Position numbers and translations under genes: made by a program | Assembly: GCF_014217625.1 (NCBI RefSeq) | Contig: NZ_CP043641.1 | Span: 3,348,001-3,412,000 of the forward strand | DNA from: Leifsonia shinshuensis | GTDB taxonomy: Bacteria; Actinomycetota; Actinomycetes; Actinomycetales; Microbacteriaceae | DNA: 64,000 nucleotides | Direction of reading: 5' to 3' | Notes under the pieces: model-generated | Databases searched by the model: none | Told to the model about the DNA's origin: nothing | Seen by the model: only the letters and a program-made list of their open reading frames with translations | Shown: in pieces, positions 1 to 8,040 of the stretch | Layout of the letters: every line of letters begins with the position of its first letter | How positions within the stretch are numbered: position 1 is the stretch's first letter

Positions 1-600
1 AACTCCGAGGCCGGCGTCAAGGCGCTGACCTGGATGACCGACCTCATCAAGAACGGCTACAGCCCGGCCAACGTCGCGCAGGACGGCAACATCAACGCCC
101 TCATCGCCGGCAAGACGGCGTTCAACTGGAACGGCGTCTGGCAGACCACGAACACCGCGTTCGGCAAGCTGAACTGGCAGGCCGTCGCCGTGCCGCAGAT
201 CGGCGACAAGAAGGCCGTCTGGTCGAGCTCCACCCACTGGATGTTCATGAACAACAAGGGGCAGGACAAGAACAAGACCGCGGCCGCCGCGACGTTCGTC
301 AAGTGGATGAACGACAACTCCGCCGACTGGCCCAAGACCGGAGAGCTGCCCGCCAAGAACTCGGTGCGCGACGACCCGAAGCTGGTCAAGGACTACCCGG
401 CCCTGAAGCCGTTCCTGGACGAGCTGCCCAACGCACACTACGAGGCCACGGCACCCGGCATCACGAGCGTGGAGGCCACCATCACCACCGCGGTGAACGA
501 GGCGATCACCGGCAAGAAGAGCCCGCAGCAGGCGCTCGACGACGCCGTCGCCAAGGCGAACGCGCTGATCAAGCAGAACAAAGACACGTATGGCAACTGA
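1..600 (+). CDS. Sugar ABC transporter substrate-binding protein, C-terminal part
   Basis: The gene starts before the window; 199 residues are visible in frame 1 and end in TGA. It is the C-terminal lobe of an extracellular solute-binding protein of the carbohydrate-uptake type, which captures a sugar outside the membrane and delivers it to the two permeases that follow. Seen: an aromatic-rich pocket-like stretch (FNWNGVWQ near visible residue 41, SSTHWMFMNN near 75) and a helical, lysine-rich C-terminus ending in KDTYGN, both usual for this family. Its stop lies inside the first codons of the downstream permease (11-bp overlap), so translation is coupled. The glycosidase at the operon end suggests an oligosaccharide substrate, but the sugar cannot be read from the sequence. 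Confidence 0.88.
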   Translation, partial: NSEAGVKALTWMTDLIKNGYSPANVAQDGNINALIAGKTAFNWNGVWQTTNTAFGKLNWQAVAVPQIGDKKAVWSSSTHWMFMNNKGQDKNKTAAAATFVKWMNDNSADWPKTGELPAKNSVRDDPKLVKDYPALKPFLDELPNAHYEATAPGITSVEATITTAVNEAITGKKSPQQALDDAVAKANALIKQNKDTYGN

Positions 601-1603
601 CACCGACTCGCTGGTGGCGCCCCGGGAGACCGGGGCGCCCCGCTCGCGCGGTTCGGCACGGTCCGCCCGGTCGACCCGGTCCGCACGCGCTGCGGCCGGG
701 CGGCCGGGCGGCCGCCGTCGCACGGGCGTCGCCTACCTGTTCCTCGCGCCGTTCCTGGTGCTGTTCCTGGTGTTCGTGCTGGCGCCTGCCGTCTTCGGCC
801 TATGGATCAGCCTCACCAACTGGAGCCCGTTCCGCGCGACGCAGTCGTTCGTCGGGCTCAAGAACTACATCGAGCTGTTCACCCCGGGCAGCGCGACCTC
901 CGGCGACTTCTGGCAGTCCATGCTCGCCACCGGCATCTTCACCGTCGCGAGCGTGCCGTTCCTGCTGCTCGTGCCGCTGCTGGTCGCCGTGCTGCTGAAC
1001 CAGCGCATCCGCGCCGGCTCGTTCTTCCGCGCCATCTTCTTCGCCCCGTACGTGCTGGGCGTCGCGGTCATCGGCGTGATCTGGAAGTACCTGCTCGACA
1101 CCCAGTCGGGCATCGTCAACCACGTGCTCGGGATGATCGGCCTGCCCGACAACCTCCCCTGGACCGTCGACGTGCCGTGGGCGTGGATCACGCTGGTCGG
1201 CGTCACGGTCTGGTGGACGATGGGCTTCAACACCGTCATCATCCTGGCCGGGCTCAAGGGGATCAGCGCCGACCTCTACGAGGCCGCGGCGCTCGACGGC
1301 GCCGGCGCGTTCCGGCAGTTCATCAGCGTCACCCTTCCCGGCCTCCGGCAGGTGATGACGTTCGTGGTGACCATCACGATCCTCGCCAGCGCGAACATGT
1401 TCGGACAGTCGTTCCTGCTCACCAAGGGCGGTCCGGGCAACACGACCCGCACCGCGATCATGTACATCGCCGACCAGGGCCTGTCGCAGAACAACATGGC
1501 GGCCGCGTCGGCCATGAGCTACGTGCTGTTCGCCTTCCTCGCCATCATCAGCATCGTCAACTTCCGCATCCAGCGGGAGCGGGCAGAGAAGAGCGCCTCA
1601 TGA
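590..1603 (+). CDS. Sugar ABC transporter permease, MalF/UgpA type
   Basis: Inner-membrane permease subunit (337 residues) of a carbohydrate ABC importer. Seen: a basic, Arg/Ser-rich cytoplasmic N-terminus of about 45 residues, a first hydrophobic helix near residues 48-72 (FLAPFLVLFLVFVLA), further membrane helices, and the cytoplasmic coupling (EAA) loop as EAAALDGAG followed by F-Q-F-I-x-V-T-L-P near residue 225, which docks on the ATPase. The ATG at 590 overlaps the end of the binding-protein gene by 11 bp, and the stop overlaps the next permease by 4 bp. No ATPase gene is in the visible part; many actinobacteria use one shared MsiK-type ATPase for such importers (known), which may apply here (inferred). 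Confidence 0.93.
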   Translation: MATDTDSLVAPRETGAPRSRGSARSARSTRSARAAAGRPGGRRRTGVAYLFLAPFLVLFLVFVLAPAVFGLWISLTNWSPFRATQSFVGLKNYIELFTPGSATSGDFWQSMLATGIFTVASVPFLLLVPLLVAVLLNQRIRAGSFFRAIFFAPYVLGVAVIGVIWKYLLDTQSGIVNHVLGMIGLPDNLPWTVDVPWAWITLVGVTVWWTMGFNTVIILAGLKGISADLYEAAALDGAGAFRQFISVTLPGLRQVMTFVVTITILASANMFGQSFLLTKGGPGNTTRTAIMYIADQGLSQNNMAAASAMSYVLFAFLAIISIVNFRIQRERAEKSAS

Positions 1604-2517
1604 CGACCGTGACCTCCCGCCCCGACTCCGGCCGGCCCGCCCCCGACGAGCAGGAGCCGGGCCGGCGCATCCCGGCGCGGCGCAAGCAGACCCCGCAGCA
1701 GGCGCTCCGCAAGAGCGTGCTCTACGCGATCCTGATCGTGCTCGCGCTCATCGTGGTGCTGCCGCTGGTGTGGATCCTGCTGACGTCGTTCAAGACCGAC
1801 GGCGACGCCATCCGCAACCCGTACTCGGCGCTTCCGAACCCGTTCTCCTTCGACGCGTACTCGACCATCGCCAACGGGCAGCAGCCGGTGTTCCGCTGGT
1901 TCCTCAACAGCCTGGCGGCCGCGGCGCTGCAGTCGGTGATCATCCTGGTCACGGCCTCCCTCGCGGCGTACGCGCTCGCCCGGCTCGAGTTCGTGGGCAA
2001 GCGGATCGTGTTCGGCCTGATCGTGGCGACGCTGCTCGTGCCGCCGGTCATCTTCCTCATCCCGAACTACCTCATCGTGCAGAACCTGGGCTGGCTCGAC
2101 TCCATCTGGGCGATCACCATCCCGGGGGCCGCGAGCGCGTTCGGGGTGTTCTTCCTGCGGCAGTTCTTCGTCGGGCTGCCGGCGGAGATCGAGGAGGCCG
2201 CGCGCATCGACGGCGCGGGGGACCTCCGGATCTTCCTGCAGATCGTCATCCCGCTGGCGCGGCCGGCGCTCGCCACGCTCGCGGTGCTGAGCTTCCTCGC
2301 CAACTGGAACGACTTCCTCTGGCCGGTGTACGTGCTGCTGAGCCCGGAGAACCTGACGCTGCAGCCCGGGCTCTCGCAGCTCCAGGGCGCGTACTCGACG
2401 CACTTCGCGATCGTGATGGCGGGCGCGGTCGTGGCGTCGGTCCCTGTGCTCATCCTGTTCTTCTTCGCTCAGCGGCAGATCGTGGAGAGCGTCGCGACCA
2501 GCGGGGTCAAGGGGTGA
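1600..2517 (+). CDS. Sugar ABC transporter permease, MalG/UgpE type
   Basis: Second permease subunit (305 residues) of the same sugar importer. The start is the ATG at 1600 in an ATGA overlap with the previous gene; the frame stays open much further upstream, but that part is a shadow of the first permease. Seen: about 38 hydrophilic residues, then a first helix (LYAILIVLALIVVLPLVWIL), typically six helices in all, and the EAA coupling loop EEAARIDGAGD near residue 206 followed by P-L-A-R-P-A-L. The C-terminus VESVATSGVKG matches the family (MalG-like proteins usually end in a G-x-V-K-G motif). It should form a heterodimer with the upstream permease. The next gene begins in a GTGA overlap. 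Confidence 0.93.
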   Translation: MTTVTSRPDSGRPAPDEQEPGRRIPARRKQTPQQALRKSVLYAILIVLALIVVLPLVWILLTSFKTDGDAIRNPYSALPNPFSFDAYSTIANGQQPVFRWFLNSLAAAALQSVIILVTASLAAYALARLEFVGKRIVFGLIVATLLVPPVIFLIPNYLIVQNLGWLDSIWAITIPGAASAFGVFFLRQFFVGLPAEIEEAARIDGAGDLRIFLQIVIPLARPALATLAVLSFLANWNDFLWPVYVLLSPENLTLQPGLSQLQGAYSTHFAIVMAGAVVASVPVLILFFFAQRQIVESVATSGVKG

Positions 2518-3497
2518 GCCGCAGACAGGTCGGCGCGGCGGCGGGCACGGCGCTCGCCGCCGCGTTCGCGCTCGGGGCGCTGACGGGATGCGCCGCGGGC
2601 GCCGCCGGGCCGAGCCCGGCGCCCACCCTGGCCGCGTTCCAGCTCGACCGCGACTTCCCCGACCCCGGCGCGCTCGTCGTCGGCGACCGGGTCTTCGTCT
2701 ACGCGACGAACGCGCCGGGGATGAACGTGCAGCTCGCGTCCAGCAGCGATATGCGGCACTGGACGATGAGCGGCGCCGACGCCCTTCCGGAGCTGCCGTC
2801 GTGGGCGACCCCCGGCAAGACCTGGGCTCCTGGCCCGGCGGCTCTGACCGGTGGACGCTATGCCCTCTACTTCAGCGCGACCGACACGGCGAGCGGACGG
2901 CAGTGCATCGGAGCGGCGTTCGCCTCCGACCCGGCCGGTCCGTTCTCGTCGCCGTCGGCGACCCCGCTGGTATGCCCGGTCGACGAGGGCGGCGCGATCG
3001 ACGCGAGTGTGTTCACGGCGGACGATGGCACGCGGTACCTGGCGTGGAAGAACGACGGCAACTGCTGCGGGCTGGACACCTGGATCCACGTGCAGCAGCT
3101 CTCCTCCGACGGCACGGCGCTGGTCGGAGCCGAGACGAAGCTGATCAAGCAGACCGAGCCCTGGGAGGGCCAGCTGGTCGAGGCGCCGGTGATCGTGAAG
3201 CACGGCGGCTCCTACGTGCTGCTGTACTCGGCCAACGACTACGGCGGCGACTCCTACGCGACCGGCGCGGCCACGGCCTCCAGCCTGCTCGGCCCGTACG
3301 CGAAGCACGACGGCCCGATCCTGTCGACGACGGGCAGCGGCGGTCGCTACCGCGGCCCGGGCGGCGCCGACCTGGTGACGTTCAAGGGCAGGGACTGGAT
3401 GCTGTTCCACTCCTGGGACGACGCGACGGTCTACCGCGGCCTCCACGCCGTGCCGGTGGCCTGGCGCGGCGGCGTTCCGGTCCCGGCCGAGGGCTGA
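2514..3497 (+). CDS. Secreted glycoside hydrolase, family 43-like, lipoprotein
   Basis: A 327-residue exported enzyme predicted to cleave arabinose- or xylose-type linkages outside the cell. The start is the GTG at 2514 (GTGA overlap). Seen: a basic N-terminus, a hydrophobic stretch, and a lipobox-like LGALTGC with the Cys near residue 25, so the protein is probably membrane-anchored by lipid. The mature part shows five-bladed propeller features of GH43: DPGALVVGDRVFVYAT (catalytic-base Asp candidate), DASVFTADDGTRYLAW (second Asp) and LVEAPVIVKHGGSYVLLYS (acid Glu candidate). Being translationally coupled to a sugar importer suggests it releases the sugar that the importer takes up. The exact substrate and GH43 subfamily are not determinable here; related five-bladed families (GH32, GH62) are alternatives. 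Confidence 0.82.
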   Translation: MSRRQVGAAAGTALAAAFALGALTGCAAGAAGPSPAPTLAAFQLDRDFPDPGALVVGDRVFVYATNAPGMNVQLASSSDMRHWTMSGADALPELPSWATPGKTWAPGPAALTGGRYALYFSATDTASGRQCIGAAFASDPAGPFSSPSATPLVCPVDEGGAIDASVFTADDGTRYLAWKNDGNCCGLDTWIHVQQLSSDGTALVGAETKLIKQTEPWEGQLVEAPVIVKHGGSYVLLYSANDYGGDSYATGAATASSLLGPYAKHDGPILSTTGSGGRYRGPGGADLVTFKGRDWMLFHSWDDATVYRGLHAVPVAWRGGVPVPAEG

Positions 3498-3530
3498 GGT
3501 TCGGCTGATACGACGCCGTTAACCCACGAT

Positions 3531-3572
3531 GCCGGGCGGTGTGGATACTAGGGTTACTCCACACAGCCCGGC
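3531..3572. terminator. Hairpin between convergent transcription units
   Basis: A 15-bp inverted repeat with one mismatch (arms 3531-3545 and 3558-3572, starting GCCGGGC) around a 12-nt loop. It lies 34 bp after the glycosidase stop and before the end of the oppositely oriented threonine aldolase. There is no clear U-tract, as is usual in high-GC actinobacteria, so terminator function for one or both directions is inferred from position and stem strength. Confidence 0.65.
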
Positions 3573-3677
3573 ATGCGTTTCGGGGTTATCGCTGGAGGAT
3601 TATTCGGGTTCCTCCGTCGACTCTTAGAGACTACCAAATGTGTCGGTCAAATGGAGGACAACCTTGTACCCCGGTCT

Positions 3678-3697
3678 GTCCCCAGTTCGAGGGGGAC
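3678..3697 (-). terminator. Short hairpin just past the threonine aldolase stop
   Basis: GTCCCC and GGGGAC arms around an 8-nt loop, starting 7 bp beyond the stop codon of the minus-strand aldolase gene. It has no U-tract; a terminator or mRNA 3'-end role is inferred. The rest of 3573-3677 holds no gene I can support and is somewhat less GC-rich than its surroundings. Confidence 0.4.
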
Positions 3698-3704
3698 GGC
3701 CCGA

Positions 3705-4775
3705 TCAGGCCGCCAGCTCGCCGATCAGCGCCGCGACGAAGTCGTCGATGTCCTGCTCGGTGGTGTCGAACGAGCACATCCAGCGCACCTCGTGGCGGGC
3801 GGCATCCCAGTCGTAGAACCGGAAGTGCTGCCGCAGCCGGTCCGCGACCCCGGCCGGCAGGGTCGCGAAGACGCCGTTCGCCTCGGTCGCCTGGCTGAAG
3901 CCGACGCCCTGGATGCTGCCGTCGGCGATCCCGGCCTCCAGCGCGCCGCGCAGCCGGGAGGCCATCGCGTTGGCGTGCGACGCCGAGCGCAGGTAGAGGT
4001 CGTCGTGCAGCAGTGCGATGAGCTGCGCCGAGATGAACCGCATCTTGGAGGCGAGCTGCATGTTGAGCTTGCGGAGGTAGAGCAGGCCCTCGGACGCGGC
4101 CGGGTTGAGGACGACGACGGCCTCGCCGTAGAGCATCCCGTTCTTGGTGCCGCCGAAGCTGAGCACGTCGACGCCGGCGTCGGTGGTGAACTCCTTCAGC
4201 GGCACGCCGAGCGTGGCGGCGGCGTTGGAGATGCGCGCGCCGTCCATGTGCAGCTTCATGCCGCGCGCGTGCACGTGCTCGGCGATCGCGCGGATCTCCT
4301 CGACGGTGTACGCGGTGCCGAGTTCGGTGGTCTGCGTGATGGAGACCGCGAGCGGCTGTGCGCGGTGCTCGTCGCCCCAGCCCCAGGCCTCCCGGTCGAT
4401 GAGCTCCGGGGTCAGCTTGCCGTCGGGGGTCTCGATCGTCAGCAGCTTGAGGCCGCCGACCTTCTCGGGGGCTCCGGCCTCGTCGGTGTTGATGTGCGCG
4501 GTCTTGGCGCAGATGACCGCACCCCAGCGCGGCACCATCGACTGCAGGCCGACGACATTGGCGCCGGTGCCGTTGAACACCGGGAACACCTGCACGCCCG
4601 CGCCGAAGTGCTCCGCGAACACCTCGTGGAGGCGCTCGGTGTAGACATCCTCGCCGTACGAGATCTGGTGGCCGTTGTTGGCGGCCGCGATCGCGTCGAG
4701 GATCTCCGGGTGCACACCCGCGTAGTTGTCCGACGCGAAGCCGCGCAGGTTGAGGTCATGGAGTTGAAGCGTCAC
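3705..4775 (-). CDS. ltaE: Low-specificity L-threonine aldolase
   Basis: PLP-dependent enzyme (356 residues) that splits L-threonine/allo-threonine into glycine and acetaldehyde in the cytoplasm. Seen: an N-terminal FASDNYAGVHPEI, the motif HMDGARISNAAATLGV with the cofactor-contacting Asp, and the PLP-lysine motif SFGGTKNGM near residue 210, all in the family's expected order and length. The start is the GTG at 4775: a TAGGAT -10 box ends exactly 6 nt upstream, leaving no room for a ribosome binding site, so this is a leaderless start. A copy of the 53-bp palindromic repeat lies directly upstream of that promoter. It is probably transcribed independently of the upstream SDR gene. Confidence 0.93.
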   Translation of the reverse strand: MTLQLHDLNLRGFASDNYAGVHPEILDAIAAANNGHQISYGEDVYTERLHEVFAEHFGAGVQVFPVFNGTGANVVGLQSMVPRWGAVICAKTAHINTDEAGAPEKVGGLKLLTIETPDGKLTPELIDREAWGWGDEHRAQPLAVSITQTTELGTAYTVEEIRAIAEHVHARGMKLHMDGARISNAAATLGVPLKEFTTDAGVDVLSFGGTKNGMLYGEAVVVLNPAASEGLLYLRKLNMQLASKMRFISAQLIALLHDDLYLRSASHANAMASRLRGALEAGIADGSIQGVGFSQATEANGVFATLPAGVADRLRQHFRFYDWDAARHEVRWMCSFDTTEQDIDDFVAALIGELAA

Positions 4776-4781
4776 TGTTCC

Positions 4782-4787
4782 ATCCTA
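4782..4787 (-). promoter_or_regulatory. -10 box of ltaE (leaderless)
   Basis: TAGGAT on the minus strand, 6 nt before the GTG start. No convincing -35 is present; the palindromic repeat at 4810-4866 occupies the upstream region. Confidence 0.65.
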
Positions 4788-4809
4788 GATTCGCTGAGGA
4801 TGCGGCCCC

Positions 4810-4866
4810 GATTCGGCACGAATGTGCCTTATGGCGCCGCGAAAGTGGACATTCGGCACGAATGTC
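4810..4866 (-). repeat. 53-bp double-palindrome repeat, copy 1
   Basis: Two units of ATTCG-GCA-CGAAT (cores at 4811-4823 and 4851-4863), exactly 40 bp from start to start; the second extends to a 7-bp perfect stem ACATTCG/CGAATGT. In reverse complement it aligns with copies at 41185-41238 and 58340-58392, sharing also the ATGTC-x-ACTTTCG segment with the former. The right edge overlaps the stop codon of the SDR gene. It lies between two same-strand genes, so it could be a terminator, an mRNA-processing site or a mobile miniature repeat; its function is unknown. Confidence 0.85.
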
Positions 4867-5590
4867 AGAGGAGCGGGATGCGCGTCCCGTTGATCGACGC
4901 GGCGTCGGTGTCCCAGAGGGCGACGACCTCGTCGCCGAGGCGAGCTTCCAGCCCGGCCAGCGTCTTGACCACGAACACGACCGCGGCCGACTGCGGTGCC
5001 TCCTTGCCGAGGCCCTGCGCGACGGCGCGCGTCCAGGCGTCGGCTGCCGCCTTGGCCGCGGCGTAGTTCGCGCCGCCGGCATACGGCTTGTCGACCGCGG
5101 TGGAGGACACGACGGCCAGCCGGCCGGCGGGGGAGGCCACCAGGTCGTCGTAGAACACCCGCGTCGTGTTGCGCAGGGTCTGGAAGCCGCGCTCCAGGAA
5201 GTCCCAGTCCGCGTCGCTCTGCCCGGCGATCCCGCCACCGCCGCGCCAGCCGCCGACCAGGTGCACCAGACCGTCGATCCGGCCGAACTTGAGGTGGATG
5301 CGCATCGCCAGCTCGGCCACCGCGTCGCGGTCCGCGAGGTCGCAGACGCGGGTGTCGACGCCGGGGACCGCCTCCGCCAGGGCGTCCAGCGCCTCCTGCC
5401 GGGTGCCGACGGCGAGCACGGTCGCGCCTGCGTCGCTGAGCGAGCGCGCGACGGCCTCGCCGGACGCGCTGGTCGCGCCGGCGATCAGCACGAGGCGCCC
5501 GTTCAGGGCCCCGGCGGCGTCAGTCGCCGGAGTCGGCGCGGTCCCTTCGGGTGAGAACCGCGCCGACTCCGAACCTCCGTGATCCGTCAC
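4865..5590 (-). CDS. SDR family oxidoreductase
   Basis: A 241-residue short-chain dehydrogenase/reductase using NAD(P)H on an unknown substrate. Seen: a Rossmann glycine motif in variant form (AGATSASGEA near residue 37), LVHLVGGWRGGGG in place of the usual NNAG, catalytic-type Ser-Ser (VSSTAVDKP) and a Tyr-x3-Lys equivalent (YAAAKAA). The N-terminus has about 28 extra polar residues. The start GTG at 5590 overlaps the stop of the upstream DUF6421 gene (GTGA), so the two are translationally coupled and probably work together. The glycine motif deviates from the classical T-G-x3-G-x-G, so cofactor preference is uncertain. Confidence 0.8.
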   Translation of the reverse strand: MTDHGGSESARFSPEGTAPTPATDAAGALNGRLVLIAGATSASGEAVARSLSDAGATVLAVGTRQEALDALAEAVPGVDTRVCDLADRDAVAELAMRIHLKFGRIDGLVHLVGGWRGGGGIAGQSDADWDFLERGFQTLRNTTRVFYDDLVASPAGRLAVVSSTAVDKPYAGGANYAAAKAAADAWTRAVAQGLGKEAPQSAAVVFVVKTLAGLEARLGDEVVALWDTDAASINGTRIPLL

Positions 5591-7032
5591 GCCTCGTCCG
5601 TCGTCCCGGTGATCCCGGAGGTGGACTCGATGACGGCGGTCATCTTCTTGTTGAGCGCTTCGTAGAACATCGAGAGCGGGAACTCGTCGTCCAGGACGGC
5701 GTCGGTGTATCCCTTCGGCGGACCGGCGAGGACCTCATCCGACAGCCCCCGTGCCCACACCGACGCCGGGTTCGGGGTGAGGGTTTGGGTGAGCATGTCG
5801 TAGGCGGCGAGCCAGTGCGCGACCTTGGGCCGGTCGATGGAGCGCCAGTACAGGTCATTGATCCGATCCGAAAGAGCCACCACAACATCGGGGACCTCGT
5901 CCCAGTCGATGGTGAGCTGGGTGTCGGTCCAGTGCAGCACGTTGTGCTGGTGCAGCCAGGCGAAGAGCAGTTGCCCGCCGAGGCCGTCGTAGTTGCGGAT
6001 CCGGCTGCCGGTGATCGCGAACCGGAAGATCCGGTCGAAGATCACCGCGTACTGCACCAGTTTCGCGTGGTCACGGATCTGCTTCTGCGCATCCGACAGC
6101 TCGACCTCCGGCAGGGCGCCCAGCGAACGTTCCAGGCGGACGGACTCGCGGAACGCGGTCAGGTCGCAGCGCAATTCCTCCAGCGAATAGAGGAAGAACG
6201 GCATCCGCTGCTTGATCATAAACGGGTCGAAGGGCAGGTCGCCGCGCATGTGGGAGCGGTCGTGGATGATGTCCCACATCACGAAGGTCTCCTCCGTCAG
6301 CCGCTGGTCCTCCAGCATCCGGGCGGCGTCCTCCGGCAGCTCCAGTTTCGTTATCTGTGCGGCGGCGGCCACGACCCGGCGGTAGCGGGCGGCCTCCCGG
6401 TCCTGAAAGATCGCACCCCACGTGAACGAGGGGATCTCGCGCATCGCGACGGTCTCCGGGAACAGCACGGCCGAGTTGGTGTCGTAGCCGGGCGTGAAGT
6501 CCACGAAGCGGAGCGCGACGAACAGCTTGTTGCCGTAGTCGCCGGCCTCCAGCGCCGCGATGAAGTCGGGCCAGATCACCTCGACCAGCACGGCCTCCAC
6601 GAACCGGTTCGTGCTGCCGTTCTGCGTGTACATCGGGAACACGACCAGGTGGCCGAGGCCGTCGACGCGGTGCTGCTGCGGCTGGAACGCGTTCAGCGCG
6701 TCCAGGAAGTCGGGCACGCCGAAGCCCTCGTCCGCCCAGCGGCCGAAGTCGTGGCGGAGCGCCGCGAGGTAGTCGGCGTCATGCGGGAAGAAGGGGGCGA
6801 GCTCGTCGACGGCGTCGACGATCGTGGCTGTGAGCTCCGCGGCCGCGGGCTTGTCGGACTCCTGCTCGACCGAGCCGTCCTTGACCTGCAGCGCCTGGAG
6901 GGCGGTCGCCGCCCCCTTCAGCCGCAGCCACGCGGGATGCGTCGCGACCTCGCGCACCGGACGGGCGTCCTCGACGACCTCGGGCTCCCCGACAATGGCT
7001 CCTGCAGTGAACTGCGGGACGAATTGAGACAT
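5587..7032 (-). CDS. DUF6421 family protein
   Basis: A 481-residue soluble protein I recognise as the actinobacterial DUF6421 family, for which no function is known to me. Seen: no signal peptide or membrane helix; conserved-looking blocks such as FGVPDFLDALNAFQPQQHRV, WDIIHDRSHMRGDLPFDPF and GLGGQLLFAWLHQHNVLHW, rich in His, Asp and Trp and plausible as a metal or substrate site. The start is the ATG at 7032 with a strong GGGAGG ribosome site 7-8 nt upstream, although the frame is open further back. It is coupled by a GTGA overlap to the downstream SDR, so a shared small-molecule pathway is a reasonable inference. Confidence 0.8.
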   Translation of the reverse strand: MSQFVPQFTAGAIVGEPEVVEDARPVREVATHPAWLRLKGAATALQALQVKDGSVEQESDKPAAAELTATIVDAVDELAPFFPHDADYLAALRHDFGRWADEGFGVPDFLDALNAFQPQQHRVDGLGHLVVFPMYTQNGSTNRFVEAVLVEVIWPDFIAALEAGDYGNKLFVALRFVDFTPGYDTNSAVLFPETVAMREIPSFTWGAIFQDREAARYRRVVAAAAQITKLELPEDAARMLEDQRLTEETFVMWDIIHDRSHMRGDLPFDPFMIKQRMPFFLYSLEELRCDLTAFRESVRLERSLGALPEVELSDAQKQIRDHAKLVQYAVIFDRIFRFAITGSRIRNYDGLGGQLLFAWLHQHNVLHWTDTQLTIDWDEVPDVVVALSDRINDLYWRSIDRPKVAHWLAAYDMLTQTLTPNPASVWARGLSDEVLAGPPKGYTDAVLDDEFPLSMFYEALNKKMTAVIESTSGITGTTDEA

Positions 7033-7232
7033 GACGAACCTCCCGTCGTACGATCGGCCGCGCTCGCGGCACTGCGATGGAGCGCCGAGTGGGCGCTCTG
7101 ATCCGAGCCTAACCGCGAAGTCCGGACGATTTCTTGACAGTTTCGACGGAAAGCTGCGCGCAGTGGGCGGATGGCGCACGAAACCATCGTCTCGTCATGC
7201 TCGGCCGCCGTCTCGCTCTCTTCATCATGATC

Positions 7233-7397
7233 ATGAACGAGCACACGAACTCCGCCGTCCCGCATGTCGAGCGCATCCTCGCCGCCCGGTCGGGTGAGTG
7301 GGTCCGCATCTCCTGCGACTGCCCCATCGGCGAGGACCACACCTACGCCGAGTGGGTGGCGCGCTTCGGCGGCGGGACGGTCAGCCTGCCGTCGTGA
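7233..7397 (+). CDS. Small hypothetical protein with a CxC motif
   Basis: A 54-residue open frame starting MNEHTNSAVPHVERIL and containing GEWVRISCDCPIGEDHTYAEW, followed by FGGGTVSLPS. Alternative in-frame ATGs lie at 7197 and 7134; none has a good ribosome site, so the start is uncertain. The Cys-x-Cys plus His/Asp arrangement could bind a metal, but that is speculation. The last 17 bp overlap the 3' end of the convergent sortase gene. The coding-like composition and non-repetitive sequence favour a real gene, but I recognise no family. Confidence 0.45.
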   Translation: MNEHTNSAVPHVERILAARSGEWVRISCDCPIGEDHTYAEWVARFGGGTVSLPS

Positions 7398-8040
7398 CCA
7401 GCTGCGCCGAGATGACCAGATTGGCCACCGACGCGGTCTGGGCGGGTGTCTGGAGGCAGGTCAGCAGCACGAGCCGCCCGGGCGCGTTCGCCCAGAGTGC
7501 CGCATCGGCGTGGACGTCCGGCTTGTGGACCGTCTCCGAACCGGTGACCCGGTAGTGGAGGCCGCCCACGAAGACATCGGCGCCGACCCGGACGGACGCC
7601 GTCCCCGCCGTCAGATCGGTGAGGAAGTTCCCAGGGCACACCGCTCCGCCGCGGCACGAGTGCATCACCACGAACACGGTCCCGCTGCCGGCATGCGCGA
7701 GCTGCGCGCCGTAATTGCGCACCAGATACGCCGACGAGAATCCGGGCGGGTCGATGACGCCGTCCACCTCGTTCAGCTCGCCCAGCGGAACGGCGAGGCC
7801 GGCGGAGGGCACGCGCAGCGTCATCCCGTGCACCTGGGCGACGGCCTCGGTCCTCCGCCGCACGGCCTCCGACGGGGCGGGGAGGTCGACGGGATTCCCG
7901 CGCATGTCCCTCGGCTGGTCGCCGCCGAGGTATGACGACACCGTGAGGGCGCCGGCGACGATCGCGACGGCGCACAGCACCCCCGCGATCGCGATGCGCG
8001 CGGCGCCGGGCCGGCGGCGGGTGCGCGCGCGCCTAGCCAC
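7381..8040 (-). CDS. Sortase family protein (class E/F-like)
   Basis: A 219-residue membrane-anchored transpeptidase expected to attach LPXTG-type proteins to the cell wall. Seen: an Arg-rich N-terminus, a membrane helix (IAIAGVLCAVAIVAGALTV, about residues 16-34), and the sortase catalytic pieces FVVMHSCRGG (His) and RLVLLTCLQ (Cys). SCRGGAVCPG has two extra cysteines that could form a disulfide outside the cell. The start is taken as the GTG at 8040, overlapping the class C sortase stop by 8 bp; the frame is open to 8148, so a longer N-terminus is possible. As the last gene of the pilus locus, it is the candidate enzyme for anchoring the finished pilus or the large adhesin to peptidoglycan. 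Confidence 0.8.
   Translation of the reverse strand: MARRARTRRRPGAARIAIAGVLCAVAIVAGALTVSSYLGGDQPRDMRGNPVDLPAPSEAVRRRTEAVAQVHGMTLRVPSAGLAVPLGELNEVDGVIDPPGFSSAYLVRNYGAQLAHAGSGTVFVVMHSCRGGAVCPGNFLTDLTAGTASVRVGADVFVGGLHYRVTGSETVHKPDVHADAALWANAPGRLVLLTCLQTPAQTASVANLVISAQLVTTAG

Noticed and set aside
3676..3697. tRNA-like T-arm (AGTTCGA between CCCC and GGGG)
   Set aside because: The loop does not match the TTCRANY order, and no acceptor, D or anticodon arm can be built around it.
7134..7139. Consensus TTGACA as a -35 for the small gene at 7233
   Set aside because: No -10 hexamer lies at 16-19 bp; probably chance.
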